A DNA stretch of 64,000 nt. It comes from JAICXG01 sp036494545 (GTDB taxonomy: Bacteria; Verrucomicrobiota; Verrucomicrobiia; Chthoniobacterales; UBA10450). Below are positions 49,458-57,337 of this stretch, one piece after another. The stretch lies in contig DASXOB010000016.1 in the NCBI GenBank assembly GCA_036494545.1, forward strand, positions 434,001 through 498,000, in the 5' to 3' direction. The notes beneath the pieces were generated by a model. The model ran no database searches. It saw nothing but the letters and a program-made list of their open reading frames with translations, and was not told where the DNA came from. Numbering within the stretch: the first letter of the stretch is position 1; every line of letters starts with the position of its first letter. The translations under genes were made by a program, and so were the position numbers.

Positions 49458-50273
49458 CTAAAGCCGGACGAGGTCGAGCAAGAACTGGCACCAGAGATAA
49501 ATCATCCCACGCCAGGAATACTTGATCTCGCCCGCAGCGGTTTGCATAAGGACACCGGTCCGGATGTTGTGGGCGATCTGCTCGCGCAGGTCGTTCTCGA
49601 TTTCTTGTTGGATTTGATCTTCGTCCAGCGGAGTGATCACATCGGTCGCAACGCCATGATCAAGCAGGAATCGTTTGTGGCTTTGATAGAGCTGCCAGAA
49701 CGATTGATCGGGCCGTTGCCGATTAATGCGAAACTGCGGCGTTAGCTTGAGACCGTAGGAAAGTGGGTAATTCCACGTCGTCCAAATCGTGCCGTCCTGT
49801 GCGCGCGAGGAGATGCGCAGGTAGTAAAACGAAAGATCATGCTGTTCGTTTAGGCAGATCGTGGCCTGGGCTCGGTCTTCCTCCTTATAAAAAAGGCGAA
49901 AGAATTGCCGGTAATCTTCCCAGTCCCAACCGACGTCGCTGACCTGCGCAAAATGTTCGCTTTCGATCTGACTCGTGATCTCTTCGAGCGTCGGGAAAAC
50001 ATCGGAGGAGGGCGGGCTTTTCGGGCGGAGCGCTTTTTCGCGTGGAAGACGCAAAGCTCGGATCCGGGTAAGGATTTCCAGCCAGGGAAGGAAGAGCCAG
50101 CTCAGCGCGCTGATCAATCCCAACACCCAGTTGCCTGTAATGTAGTAGATGGCGAGAAAGGACGCGGTGAGAATGCCGAGGGCACCAACCTTTTGCGAGA
50201 TGGAGGATTGATAACTGCGCAGGGCGACGCTGAGCACCGCGACCCCCAGCGTAATGAAAAGCCCGAATAACAT
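49458..50273 (-). CDS. Hypothetical membrane protein
   Basis: A 271-residue protein of unknown family. Two membrane helices at the N-terminus (LFGLFITLGVAVLSVALRS; then LGILTASFLAIYYITGNW and LGLISALSWLFLPW as a long hydrophobic pair) precede a soluble domain of about 190 residues rich in Gln, Asp and aromatic residues (VSDVGWDWEDYRQFFRLFYK). It begins on the base next to the glutaredoxin stop, so it is co-translated with glutaredoxin. There is no motif copy within it. No function is proposed. Confidence 0.65.
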   Translation of the reverse strand: MLFGLFITLGVAVLSVALRSYQSSISQKVGALGILTASFLAIYYITGNWVLGLISALSWLFLPWLEILTRIRALRLPREKALRPKSPPSSDVFPTLEEITSQIESEHFAQVSDVGWDWEDYRQFFRLFYKEEDRAQATICLNEQHDLSFYYLRISSRAQDGTIWTTWNYPLSYGLKLTPQFRINRQRPDQSFWQLYQSHKRFLLDHGVATDVITPLDEDQIQQEIENDLREQIAHNIRTGVLMQTAAGEIKYSWRGMIYLWCQFLLDLVRL

Positions 50274-50525
50274 TTACGGGACGATGTCGTGCTCGCGCAG
50301 AAATTTCTCTAGTTGATCGGTATCGAAATTGGCCAGCACTTCATCCCCAGCAACAAGGGTCGGCACATAGGTCTGATCCGAGAGGATGTACATCTCGTCA
50401 AACGCGGCGCGATCCTGCCCGACGTCGATCTCCGTGAATTTGTATCCGCGCTCGATGAGATATTCCTTGGCGTCGATGCACCAGGAACACCATTCGCGGC
50501 TGAAGAGCTTCATTTCGGTCGACAC
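50274..50525 (-). CDS. Glutaredoxin-family protein
   Basis: An 83-residue thioredoxin-fold protein with the active site REWCSWCIDAKEYL (Cys13, Cys16), the cis-Pro segment TYVPTLVAGDE and a typical final helix. C-S-W-C is not the classical C-P-Y-C, so it may be a specialised glutaredoxin/NrdH-like reductant. An alternative start is the ATG at codon 5. It lies directly upstream of the hypothetical membrane protein gene. Confidence 0.82.
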   Translation of the reverse strand: MSTEMKLFSREWCSWCIDAKEYLIERGYKFTEIDVGQDRAAFDEMYILSDQTYVPTLVAGDEVLANFDTDQLEKFLREHDIVP

Positions 50526-50638
50526 CGGGGGAATAAACCGTGAGAGGGAGAGGCGTCAATCGCCTTCCTGCTCGTTCGTCATTCACGCGTGATTCTTCAG
50601 CAACCAGAAAACAGTCAAGAAAGAATCGATCGACCGGC

Positions 50639-51562
50639 TCAGTAAACGATCTCCCAGATTCCATCCGGCTTCTTCGCCAGAGTAAGCCTTCTCGGATAAA
50701 TTGTGGCCAGGGCCATGCCAGCACACATCTGAGTGTCTTCATTTTTCACCGCGGCAAAGGATTTCTCGTCCAAGCCAAAGAGCGGTCCGCTTTTTTTCGT
50801 TACCATTACCTCAGGACCATTCGTGATCATAAAATTCAATTCACCCGCTTCGGGTGCCGCCACACGCACGCCCGCCTTGTAAACCGCTTCGAGACATTGT
50901 GCTTTGCGCACGTCATCTACCTTGAGGGATTCATTATCCTCCAGGGCTTTATAGAGCGCGGAGAAGTCAGGCTTGAACCAGTCTGCGCGTGTCTCAAGCA
51001 GCGCCGCGATTTTTTGTTTGTCGTCCTCCGTCAGCGAGGTAATCGCGGGATAATGATGCCACGGCAAATCGGGGGCAAAGTCAGCAACGAATTCCCTTTC
51101 GAAGACCACCTTTCCTTTTACCGCCTTCCGATCGTCGATTCCTTCATTCGTCTGGTTGGTCGAGCGGATGGTGCCCGGCTCTTCTTCCTGCGTGGGCGTG
51201 TCTGTGACCGAAGCCCAGCGTAACTGCGCGCGATAAGTCTTCTTATCCTCGTTCGGCGTAAACTCGATCCGGATCTTGTTCTTTCCTTTGCGCACGACTG
51301 GCCCAACCGAGCTCATCGGAATCCAAACCGACGCCGCGACCTCATGTTGGTCGAAGACGACCGGCACTTCCTCTTCATGCACCTCCTGGTCGACGAACGG
51401 TATGTTATTGATGAAAATCGCCGCCTGGCCCGCCACCGTCGTTACCTTCTCACCTTTTGCTGGATCCCCCACAAATGGAGTGAACTTGAATTCTACGTTG
51501 ATGATCGCTGCCGGTGCAAGCGACGCCGCCAGCAGAACGAGCGCGAAAGCGAGCTTTTGCAT
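50639..51562 (-). CDS. Hypothetical exported protein
   Basis: A 307-residue protein with a signal peptide (LAFALVLLAASLAPAAI) and no recognised domain. The N-terminal 150 residues are beta-rich (VEFKFTPFVGDPAKGEKVTT, KIRIEFTPNEDKKTYRAQLRW), perhaps an Ig-like or galactose-binding-like fold. The C-terminal half is helical. The start at 51562 is supported by AAAAAGGCG just upstream. It follows the ApbE/cytochrome-like pair on the same strand, 37 nt downstream. The function is unknown. Confidence 0.68.
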   Translation of the reverse strand: MQKLAFALVLLAASLAPAAIINVEFKFTPFVGDPAKGEKVTTVAGQAAIFINNIPFVDQEVHEEEVPVVFDQHEVAASVWIPMSSVGPVVRKGKNKIRIEFTPNEDKKTYRAQLRWASVTDTPTQEEEPGTIRSTNQTNEGIDDRKAVKGKVVFEREFVADFAPDLPWHHYPAITSLTEDDKQKIAALLETRADWFKPDFSALYKALEDNESLKVDDVRKAQCLEAVYKAGVRVAAPEAGELNFMITNGPEVMVTKKSGPLFGLDEKSFAAVKNEDTQMCAGMALATIYPRRLTLAKKPDGIWEIVY

Positions 51563-51599
51563 ATCGCCTTTTTGCCGCAGCAACGAGCAGGAAACAATC

Positions 51600-52064
51600 C
51601 TATTTAGGAGATCGGCGTTTTGTTTCCGGCCGAGTGATTTTCCCACGCCAAATGTGAAGCGACATGATCACGGGCAACGACAAACCGACCCAAAGGTGCG
51701 CCGTGCTCGTCCATGCACGGAGCCGTTCGTCCCCAGCATAATAGAGACCGTAACCAGTCACGCTAAGAAAGCTGAAGACACCAAATAAGGTAAGACCGGT
51801 GCGAAGGTTGCGACCCGCCCGCAAGGCAAACTTCATATGCAATGGAAGCAATGTCCCAAGCAGGATCAGAACGAGCATGGCTGCCGCGCCATGTGCTTTT
51901 AGTAGCCAGGTCTCCGCGAGGTTTATGCCGCCGCCGAATTCGTTAGGCGGCGTGGCAAAATAATGCAGCCACGCCCAGGCCGCGCCGGTAAGAAATACGG
52001 CGGCGCTCCCCCCATAAGCAAACCATTCATGACGACGGCTTAACCGGATGACACTGCGGCGCAT
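51600..52064 (-). CDS. Four-helix membrane protein, cytochrome b561-like
   Basis: A 154-residue protein with four predicted helices. Each helix or its edge carries a histidine: RRHEWFAYGG, WLHYFATPP, LKAHGAAAMLVLILLG, PLHMKFAL, STAHLWVGLSLPV, SLHIWRGK. This spacing resembles DUF4405/cytochrome b561-type quinol-heme proteins, but the fold is not certain. It overlaps the apbE stop by one base (TAATG), so it is likely the electron donor of a flavin-bearing periplasmic redox system together with ApbE. A motif copy encodes PNE at 51940-51948. Confidence 0.6.
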   Translation of the reverse strand: MRRSVIRLSRRHEWFAYGGSAAVFLTGAAWAWLHYFATPPNEFGGGINLAETWLLKAHGAAAMLVLILLGTLLPLHMKFALRAGRNLRTGLTLFGVFSFLSVTGYGLYYAGDERLRAWTSTAHLWVGLSLPVIMSLHIWRGKITRPETKRRSPK

Positions 52065-52858
52065 TAGTCTCGGGCAAGCCAGCGCGGAGGGAAATTACGT
52101 TCGAGAAGAAAGGCGTCGGACTTGTGACGCGCAAACAGTTCCGCCGCCCCTTCACGCAGAGAGAGCCCTATTTTCGTTAGGGCATCGGCCGTCAGACATT
52201 CCGGTGCGCCGACGGTGATGCTGATATTGTTCTCGATTCGCTTCCCGGTCCGACCATCGACAAGCACAGGCGCAAAATAGCTCGCCGAAGTAGCAATTGC
52301 ACGTTCGTGCAGTAAGAGCGTTGCCGCCGCGCTACCAGGATTGAGCGGATGTCTCACCTGGATCGCCTGCGGTCTTTCGCCGAAGATACGCAGATCTCCC
52401 CCGGCATTCACAATCCCCGCGAGCGCGCCCGCCTTCTTCATCGTTTCGACGGCTCGATCGACGGCAAAGCCTTTGGCAATTCCACCCAAGTCGATCGTTA
52501 GGGGGCGATGAAAGCGCACCAGCCCTTGCGCGTCTAACTCAATATCTCGCCAGCTTGCCTCCGCGCCAAGAGTTACGTCGAACGCACCATCGCTATCCTG
52601 GGCAAACAGTTGTGCGGCGCGCAAGACCCTTTGCGTCCAGCGATGCACGCGCACCTTGCGCCGCGCCGCCTCGCGATTCAGTCGGCTTACTTCACTCAAT
52701 GGATCATGCCGATTCATCAGGCCGTGTACCTGGGCCACCGCGATGAAGCCAACCGCCACCGCCCGCTGCAGAGCGGTTTCATCCGAGGCCAGCGCCGCGA
52801 TCTCGACAAAGGTCCCGAGCAGCGGCCGCGCTCGTCGTGTTTCAACCCAGGGCGACAT
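52064..52858 (-). CDS. apbE: FAD:protein FMN transferase (ApbE)
   Basis: A 264-residue ApbE-family enzyme that attaches FMN to a Thr of periplasmic redox proteins. Family motifs are present: RRARPLLGTFVEI at the start, MNRHDPLSEVSRLNR, PLTIDLGGIAKGFAVDRAVE, GIVNAGGDLRIFGE and PECLTADALTK, the Mg/FAD-binding end. It is shorter than the usual 320-350 residues and lacks an obvious signal peptide, so it may act from the inside or use an unusual start. Its target is not encoded next to it except possibly the exported protein at 50639. Confidence 0.87.
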   Translation of the reverse strand: MSPWVETRRARPLLGTFVEIAALASDETALQRAVAVGFIAVAQVHGLMNRHDPLSEVSRLNREAARRKVRVHRWTQRVLRAAQLFAQDSDGAFDVTLGAEASWRDIELDAQGLVRFHRPLTIDLGGIAKGFAVDRAVETMKKAGALAGIVNAGGDLRIFGERPQAIQVRHPLNPGSAAATLLLHERAIATSASYFAPVLVDGRTGKRIENNISITVGAPECLTADALTKIGLSLREGAAELFARHKSDAFLLERNFPPRWLARD

Positions 52859-52991
52859 CGTGAAAAGTGAGCAGGTGCCGAACGCCGTCGGTCAAGTGAT
52901 GCCGCGGGTCGCCTTTAATTCTCCCGGCGAATTGGGCCCGCACCTGGCTGTCATAACTTTCGCGATCATTCATGATCTCAATCCCGTCCAT
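52842..52991 (-). CDS. Possible 49-residue protein upstream of apbE
   Basis: A short frame (MDGIEIMNDRESYDSQVR start, HDVALG end) begins at an ATG preceded by AGGAAG at a good distance and overlaps the apbE start by 17 nt. No family is known. It may be a translational coupler or leader peptide for apbE, or chance. An in-frame stop lies just upstream of its ribosome-binding site. The rest of the 52859-53161 gap shows no other feature besides a one-mismatch motif copy near 53005. Confidence 0.3.
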   Translation of the reverse strand: MDGIEIMNDRESYDSQVRAQFAGRIKGDPRHHLTDGVRHLLTFHDVALG

Positions 52992-53161
52992 TGCTTCCTT
53001 TGTTCGTTAGGTAGACCAGGTAGATGGTCTGTCATCTTTGCCCGGTCCAGTTTCCACGCGACTATCAAGACAGCTGAGATGAACCTCATCCCACGATGCT
53101 AGCCGATTGCCAGCCGGTTCGCTGCCGGTCGGTTGCCAATTATTAGCGACGGATTGCGGCC

Positions 53162-53539
53162 CTAACCAAGAGCGGCTTTGTAAGCAGCCGCGTCCTTCAG
53201 GTTCTTTAACTCGTCCGCGTTTTCCACCTGAAGGACATAGATCCAGCCTTCGCCGTAAGGATCAGTGTTGACCAAAGCGGGATTCGATTCGAGCGCCTTG
53301 TTCACTTCCAGAACCGTGCCTTTAACCGGTGCGTAAATATCGCTTGCCGCTTTGACTGATTCCACGACCGCGATCGTTCCCCGCGCACTGTAAGAGGCGC
53401 CGACCTTTGGCAGTTCGACATAGACGACGTCGGTTAATTCGGCTTGCGCGTGATCAGTGATGCCGACACGAATCTTGTCGTCCTCCGGGCGGACCCATTC
53501 ATGAGAGTCGGTATAAAGAAGATCGTTTGGAACGTTCAT
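53162..53539 (-). CDS. gcvH: Glycine cleavage system H protein
   Basis: A 125-residue lipoyl carrier protein. The lipoylation site is Lys63 in AVVESVKAASDIYAPVKG, and length and flanks (DSHEWVRPEDDKIRVGITDH) are canonical. It shuttles the aminomethyl group between the P, T and L proteins of the glycine cleavage system. It overlaps gcvT by 4 nt (ATGA). gcvP is not in the window. Confidence 0.96.
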   Translation of the reverse strand: MNVPNDLLYTDSHEWVRPEDDKIRVGITDHAQAELTDVVYVELPKVGASYSARGTIAVVESVKAASDIYAPVKGTVLEVNKALESNPALVNTDPYGEGWIYVLQVENADELKNLKDAAAYKAALG

Positions 53540-54636
53540 GACTTTTTATAGAGCGGTTTCTTTTCAATCACGGCCGGAAACTTCTGGCCGCGAATTTCAA
53601 CTTCAATTTCGTCGCCTGGCTTCGGAATGGGCGTCGTTAGGTAAGCCATACCAATCCCGTAATTCAAGCTCGGGGAAAGCGTCCCACTGGTCAGTTCGCC
53701 TGCTTCGTTGCCGTTACGGAAGACGCGGTAATGCGGTCGCGGCGGCGGACTCTTTCCCCGCATCTTGAAAGGCACAAGCCGACGCACCGGGCCGTGCTCC
53801 TTCTCGTAAAGCAATTTTTCGCGGCCGGTGAACTGTGCCTTGTTCAGGTCGACGAAAAAGCCAAGACCGGCTTCGATTGGATTGCGCTTTGGCGAAAGAT
53901 CGGAACCGTTGAGCGGATAACACATCTCGAGGCGGAGCGTGTCGCGCGCGCCGAGACCACACGGGCGGATACCTAACGACTCTCCCCTGGACAGAATTTC
54001 ATTCCAAACTTGTGGCGCGGCCTGCGCCGGAAAGAAAATCTCGATTCCGTCTTCGCCGGTATATCCGGTGCGCGCGACCCAAAGTTCGGCGGAGCCAAGT
54101 TGGAAAGGCGCAATCCGATTGCGCTCCGGCATTTTCGTTTCCTCTCCGAAAAGTCTCGAAAACAGCTCGCCGATCTTAGGTCCTTGAATGGCCAAACCGG
54201 CGTAACGGTCGCTTTGATCCTCCAGTTGGAACTGTCCTGTCGGGAGATGCGAACGCAGCCACTCATAGTCATCGGCGATGCGCGAAGCGTTCACGACAAG
54301 AAAAAACTTCTCCTCCTCAATTCGGTAAACAATCAGGTCGTCAATAATGCCAGCCTCATCATTCAGAAGAAACGTGTACTGGCCGCTGCCCACTTCGAGT
54401 GTATCAAGATTGTTTGTGAGCATGGTATTCAGCCATGCACGCGCGCCTGGCCCGGTCGCAACCAACTCGCCCATGTGAGAAATATCGAAAACGCCAATGG
54501 CGGTGCGCACCGCCAGATGCTCCTCGCGAATGCTGCTGTATTGCACCGGCATGAGCCAGCCGCCGAAGGGAATGATTTTGCCGCCGAGCTTCACGTGTTC
54601 GTCGTAAAGTGGGGTGCGTTTTTGCCCGTCGCTCAC
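53536..54636 (-). CDS. gcvT: Glycine cleavage system T protein (aminomethyltransferase)
   Basis: A 366-residue GcvT transferring the methylene group of the H-protein-bound intermediate to tetrahydrofolate. It shows TPLYDEHVKLGGKIIPFGGW, GVFDISHMGE, LNTMLTNNLDTL, ARTGYTGEDGIEIF (folate site region) and CGLGARDTLRLEMCYPLNG. Length is normal. It is co-transcribed with gcvH. No glycine riboswitch could be recognised in the 152 nt before it. Confidence 0.95.
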   Translation of the reverse strand: MSDGQKRTPLYDEHVKLGGKIIPFGGWLMPVQYSSIREEHLAVRTAIGVFDISHMGELVATGPGARAWLNTMLTNNLDTLEVGSGQYTFLLNDEAGIIDDLIVYRIEEEKFFLVVNASRIADDYEWLRSHLPTGQFQLEDQSDRYAGLAIQGPKIGELFSRLFGEETKMPERNRIAPFQLGSAELWVARTGYTGEDGIEIFFPAQAAPQVWNEILSRGESLGIRPCGLGARDTLRLEMCYPLNGSDLSPKRNPIEAGLGFFVDLNKAQFTGREKLLYEKEHGPVRRLVPFKMRGKSPPPRPHYRVFRNGNEAGELTSGTLSPSLNYGIGMAYLTTPIPKPGDEIEVEIRGQKFPAVIEKKPLYKKS

Positions 54637-54788
54637 GGCGGCCAGCCTAGATGGCGGGAAGCGAGTGTCAACGCTGCCGCTTTCTCCTTCGAACCTTGCT
54701 CAAGTCGTTCCTCGAAAACTTAACGCATGGCTTCGAGTGAAGTGCGAGCGGTTGAACTGCTCCAATGCTCCTTTAACCTGATGCGCCC

Positions 54789-55592
54789 ATGAGTTTTCTC
54801 GACAAGCTCGAACGCCGTTTTGGCTGGCTCGCCGTGCCGGGTCTCATCCGCATTGTGGTCGCGCTCACCGCGCTGGTATATCTACTTACGTTCCTCAATC
54901 CCAGTTTCCTATCCATCCTTGAGCTCGATCCCCGCGCCATTATGCGGGGCGAGATCTGGCGCCTGGTCACCTACATTTTTATCCCGCGCGCCCTCGGCCA
55001 GCCCGGCTCGCTCATGCAACCGCTCTGGCTCCTGATCGCGCTTTGGTTTCTGCTCTTCATCGGCGACCGGCTCGAACAGGCCTGGGGGGCTTTCCGGCTC
55101 ACTCTTTATTTTTTAGTCGGCATGGTTGGCACCACGATCGCCGCTTTCCTTTTCGGCGCGCAATTCTCCAACACCATGCTCGCCTCTTCGCTCTTCTTCG
55201 CCTTCGCCACCTTCTTCCCCGAGGAGATGATCTACCTCTTCTTTATCCTGCCGGTAAAAGTAAAGTGGATCGCCTGGTTTTCTGCCGCGCTCCTTCTCCT
55301 CGGCTTTATGGCAAATGGCAATGCCTATCGCATGTCGCTCGTTATTGCCTTCGCTAACTATTTCCTTTTCTTCGGACCAGAAATCGTTAGCTCGATTCGT
55401 AATCGCCAACAGGTGGCGAGTCGCCGTCGTCGGTTTGAAGAAACCGCGCGTCCCGATGATGACACTCTTCATCATTGTAAAACCTGCGGTGCCACGGAGC
55501 TGACCAATCCAAACCTCGAGTTTCGCGTTGCGCGCGACGGCGAGGAATATTGCATGGCGCATCTGCCGAGGACGAGCAAAGTCAGCGCCTAA
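54789..55592 (+). CDS. Rhomboid-like membrane protein lacking catalytic residues, with zinc-ribbon-like tail
   Basis: A 267-residue protein with six helices arranged as in rhomboid proteases. The EIWRLVTYIFIPRAL loop matches the rhomboid GEIWRLVT signature. The position of the GxSG active site reads NTMLASSLFFAFATFFPEEM, and the last helix has GNAYRMSLVIAFANYFLFF, without the catalytic His. So it is likely an inactive (pseudo-)rhomboid. The C-terminus has CKTCGATELTNPNLEF and EYCMAHL, a probable zinc ribbon. The stop TAA is formed by the motif at 55587-55595. The HemQ-like gene follows after 59 nt. Confidence 0.7.
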   Translation: MSFLDKLERRFGWLAVPGLIRIVVALTALVYLLTFLNPSFLSILELDPRAIMRGEIWRLVTYIFIPRALGQPGSLMQPLWLLIALWFLLFIGDRLEQAWGAFRLTLYFLVGMVGTTIAAFLFGAQFSNTMLASSLFFAFATFFPEEMIYLFFILPVKVKWIAWFSAALLLLGFMANGNAYRMSLVIAFANYFLFFGPEIVSSIRNRQQVASRRRRFEETARPDDDTLHHCKTCGATELTNPNLEFRVARDGEEYCMAHLPRTSKVSA

Positions 55593-55651
55593 CGATTTTG
55601 ACACTGTCACCGTTGCTTGACCGTGGCGCGGCGCCAACGAAGTTTTCGCCG

Positions 55652-56473
55652 ATGGATCCGACACCCGCACCTCTGATCCCGCAGGATGGATGGCATTGTC
55701 TCCATCTTTTCTATCGGATCGAATATGGCCAGTGGCAATTGCTCAACTCGGACGAACAGCGCGCCGCCAAAATCGCCCTCTCGACCCTCGTCCAGGAAAT
55801 CCGGGCTCTGGAGTCAACTCAGCTCCTCACCCTCAGCCTGGTAACACCGAAAGCCGATCTTGGTTTCATGCTTATCACCCCCGACCTTCACACCGCGAAC
55901 CGGATCGAGAAGCAGCTCACACTGTCGTTAGGCGCGGACGTTCTTCAGCCGGTTTATAGTTATCTCTCCCTCACCGAAGAGAGCGAATACACCACGACCG
56001 ATGAGCAGTTCGCCGTCACCCTCGAGACCGAGCAACAGCTGACGCGCGAGGCGCCCGAGTTTGAGAAAGCCATGAGTGACTTTCGCGAGCGGATGAAAAA
56101 ATACCGGCACGAACGGGTTTACCCGACACTGCCCGACTGGCCGGTCGTTTCCTTTTACAATATGACGAAACGGCGCGGCGAAGAACGGAACTGGTATTCG
56201 CTCTCCTACGAAGATCGCCGCCATCTCATGAGCGGTCATGCTCGTGTCGGCCGGCAATATGCCGGCAAGGTGAAACAACTGATTACCGGCTCAACCGGAC
56301 TCGACGATGCCGAGTGGGGCGTGACGCTTTTCGCCCACGATACATTCCAGATTAAGTCGATCGTTTATCAGATGCGCTTTGACGAGGTGAGCGCAGCCTA
56401 CGCCGACTTTGGCGAATTTTACCTTGGCATTCAGTTGCCTCTCGACGAACTGTTTCGCCGCTTGCAGTTGTGA
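55652..56473 (+). CDS. hemQ: HemQ-like chlorite dismutase family protein (coproheme decarboxylase)
   Basis: A 273-residue protein of the Cld/HemQ superfamily. The typical segments are TLPDWPVVSFYNMTKRRGEE, NWYSLSYEDRRHLMSGHARV (containing the proximal heme-ligand His), and VTLFAHDTFQIKSIVYQMRF. HemQ converts coproheme to heme b in the coproporphyrin-dependent pathway. The ATG at 55652 is chosen because it begins just before the conserved domain (DGWHCLHLFYRI). The upstream frame overlaps the rhomboid-like gene. Chlorite dismutase activity is unlikely without further evidence. Confidence 0.83.
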   Translation: MDPTPAPLIPQDGWHCLHLFYRIEYGQWQLLNSDEQRAAKIALSTLVQEIRALESTQLLTLSLVTPKADLGFMLITPDLHTANRIEKQLTLSLGADVLQPVYSYLSLTEESEYTTTDEQFAVTLETEQQLTREAPEFEKAMSDFRERMKKYRHERVYPTLPDWPVVSFYNMTKRRGEERNWYSLSYEDRRHLMSGHARVGRQYAGKVKQLITGSTGLDDAEWGVTLFAHDTFQIKSIVYQMRFDEVSAAYADFGEFYLGIQLPLDELFRRLQL

Positions 56474-56535
56474 GCGTGCGCGCATGATTCAGGTCGAGTT
56501 CGCCTAACAATCGAACACGAGCGGGAATTGCAGAG

Positions 56536-56624
56536 GGATGGGTGACAGAGCGGTCTATTGTGCACGCCTGGAAAGCGTGTGTGCTCAAAAGGCACCCGGG
56601 GTTCGAATCCCCGCCCATCCGCCA
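56536..56624 (+). tRNA. tRNA-Ser (anticodon GGA)
   Basis: Acceptor stem GGATGGG (56536-56542) pairs with CCCATCC (56614-56620). The discriminator base is G and CCA is encoded (56622-56624). The anticodon stem CACGC/GCGTG encloses a loop with GGA at 56570-56572. A long variable arm of the class II type and the T arm CGGGG-TTCGAAT-CCCCG complete it. Confidence 0.95.
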
Positions 56625-56634
56625 GACAAGTTGC

Positions 56635-57309
56635 CTAACGACGGCTCAAAATCTGTGAAGTCTGGCGAGTCTTAAGAATACTGTTCGCGGGTAAGACTCC
56701 GCGAAAGTTGCTTCCCGGATAAATAATGCAGTCTCGTCCTATGACCGCCCCAGGATTGATCACTGCATTGCAACCGATCTCGGTCCGGTCGCCGATGATG
56801 GCGCCGAATTTGCGCAGGCCAGTGGCGATCATCCCGTCGGTTGCCATGACGGAGATTTCCGCGTGATCGAGTTTCACATTCGAAAGGATGACGCCGGCGC
56901 CGAGATGTGCTTTGTAGCCGAGGATCGAATCGCCGACGTAACTGAAATGCGGGACCTGCGCTTCATCAAAAAGGATGCAGTTCTTGAATTCGCAGGAATT
57001 GCCCATTACCACCCCGTTACCGACGATGACGTTCTCCCGCACGTAACAGCCGGCGCGCAGATGGCAGTTTTCGCCGATCCATGCCGGACCTTTCAACACC
57101 GCACCCTGTTCGACAACCGTTCCGCTGCCGACAAAGACTGCATCACTGATGTAGGGTTTGCCGATCAGTTCGCCCAGAATCGCTGGCTGGAGTCGGAACT
57201 GGAGATAACTCGGAATCTGCTTAAGTGCGTCCCAGACGTATTTGCCGTTTTCGAAAAGCTTGGAATGCGCCGTGTGTTCGAGCTCGAAGAAGTCGCCGGC
57301 GTGAAACAT
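56635..57309 (-). CDS. Left-handed beta-helix acyltransferase/nucleotidyltransferase-like protein
   Basis: A 224-residue hexapeptide-repeat protein resembling the C-terminal half of GlmU-type sugar nucleotidyltransferases: VFVGSGTVVEQGAVLKGPAW, ENVIVGNGVVMGNSCEFKNC, HLGAGVILSNVKLD, RTEIGCNAVINPGAVIGRDC. There is no nucleotidyltransferase domain. It may acetylate an amino sugar or be a separate regulatory subunit. The TAG stop is formed by the motif at 56633-56641. The gene ends 11 nt after tRNA-Ser on the opposite strand. Confidence 0.77.
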   Translation of the reverse strand: MFHAGDFFELEHTAHSKLFENGKYVWDALKQIPSYLQFRLQPAILGELIGKPYISDAVFVGSGTVVEQGAVLKGPAWIGENCHLRAGCYVRENVIVGNGVVMGNSCEFKNCILFDEAQVPHFSYVGDSILGYKAHLGAGVILSNVKLDHAEISVMATDGMIATGLRKFGAIIGDRTEIGCNAVINPGAVIGRDCIIYPGSNFRGVLPANSILKTRQTSQILSRR

Positions 57310-57337
57310 TTGTTAGGCGCAAATCGCTCCGCGTTTG

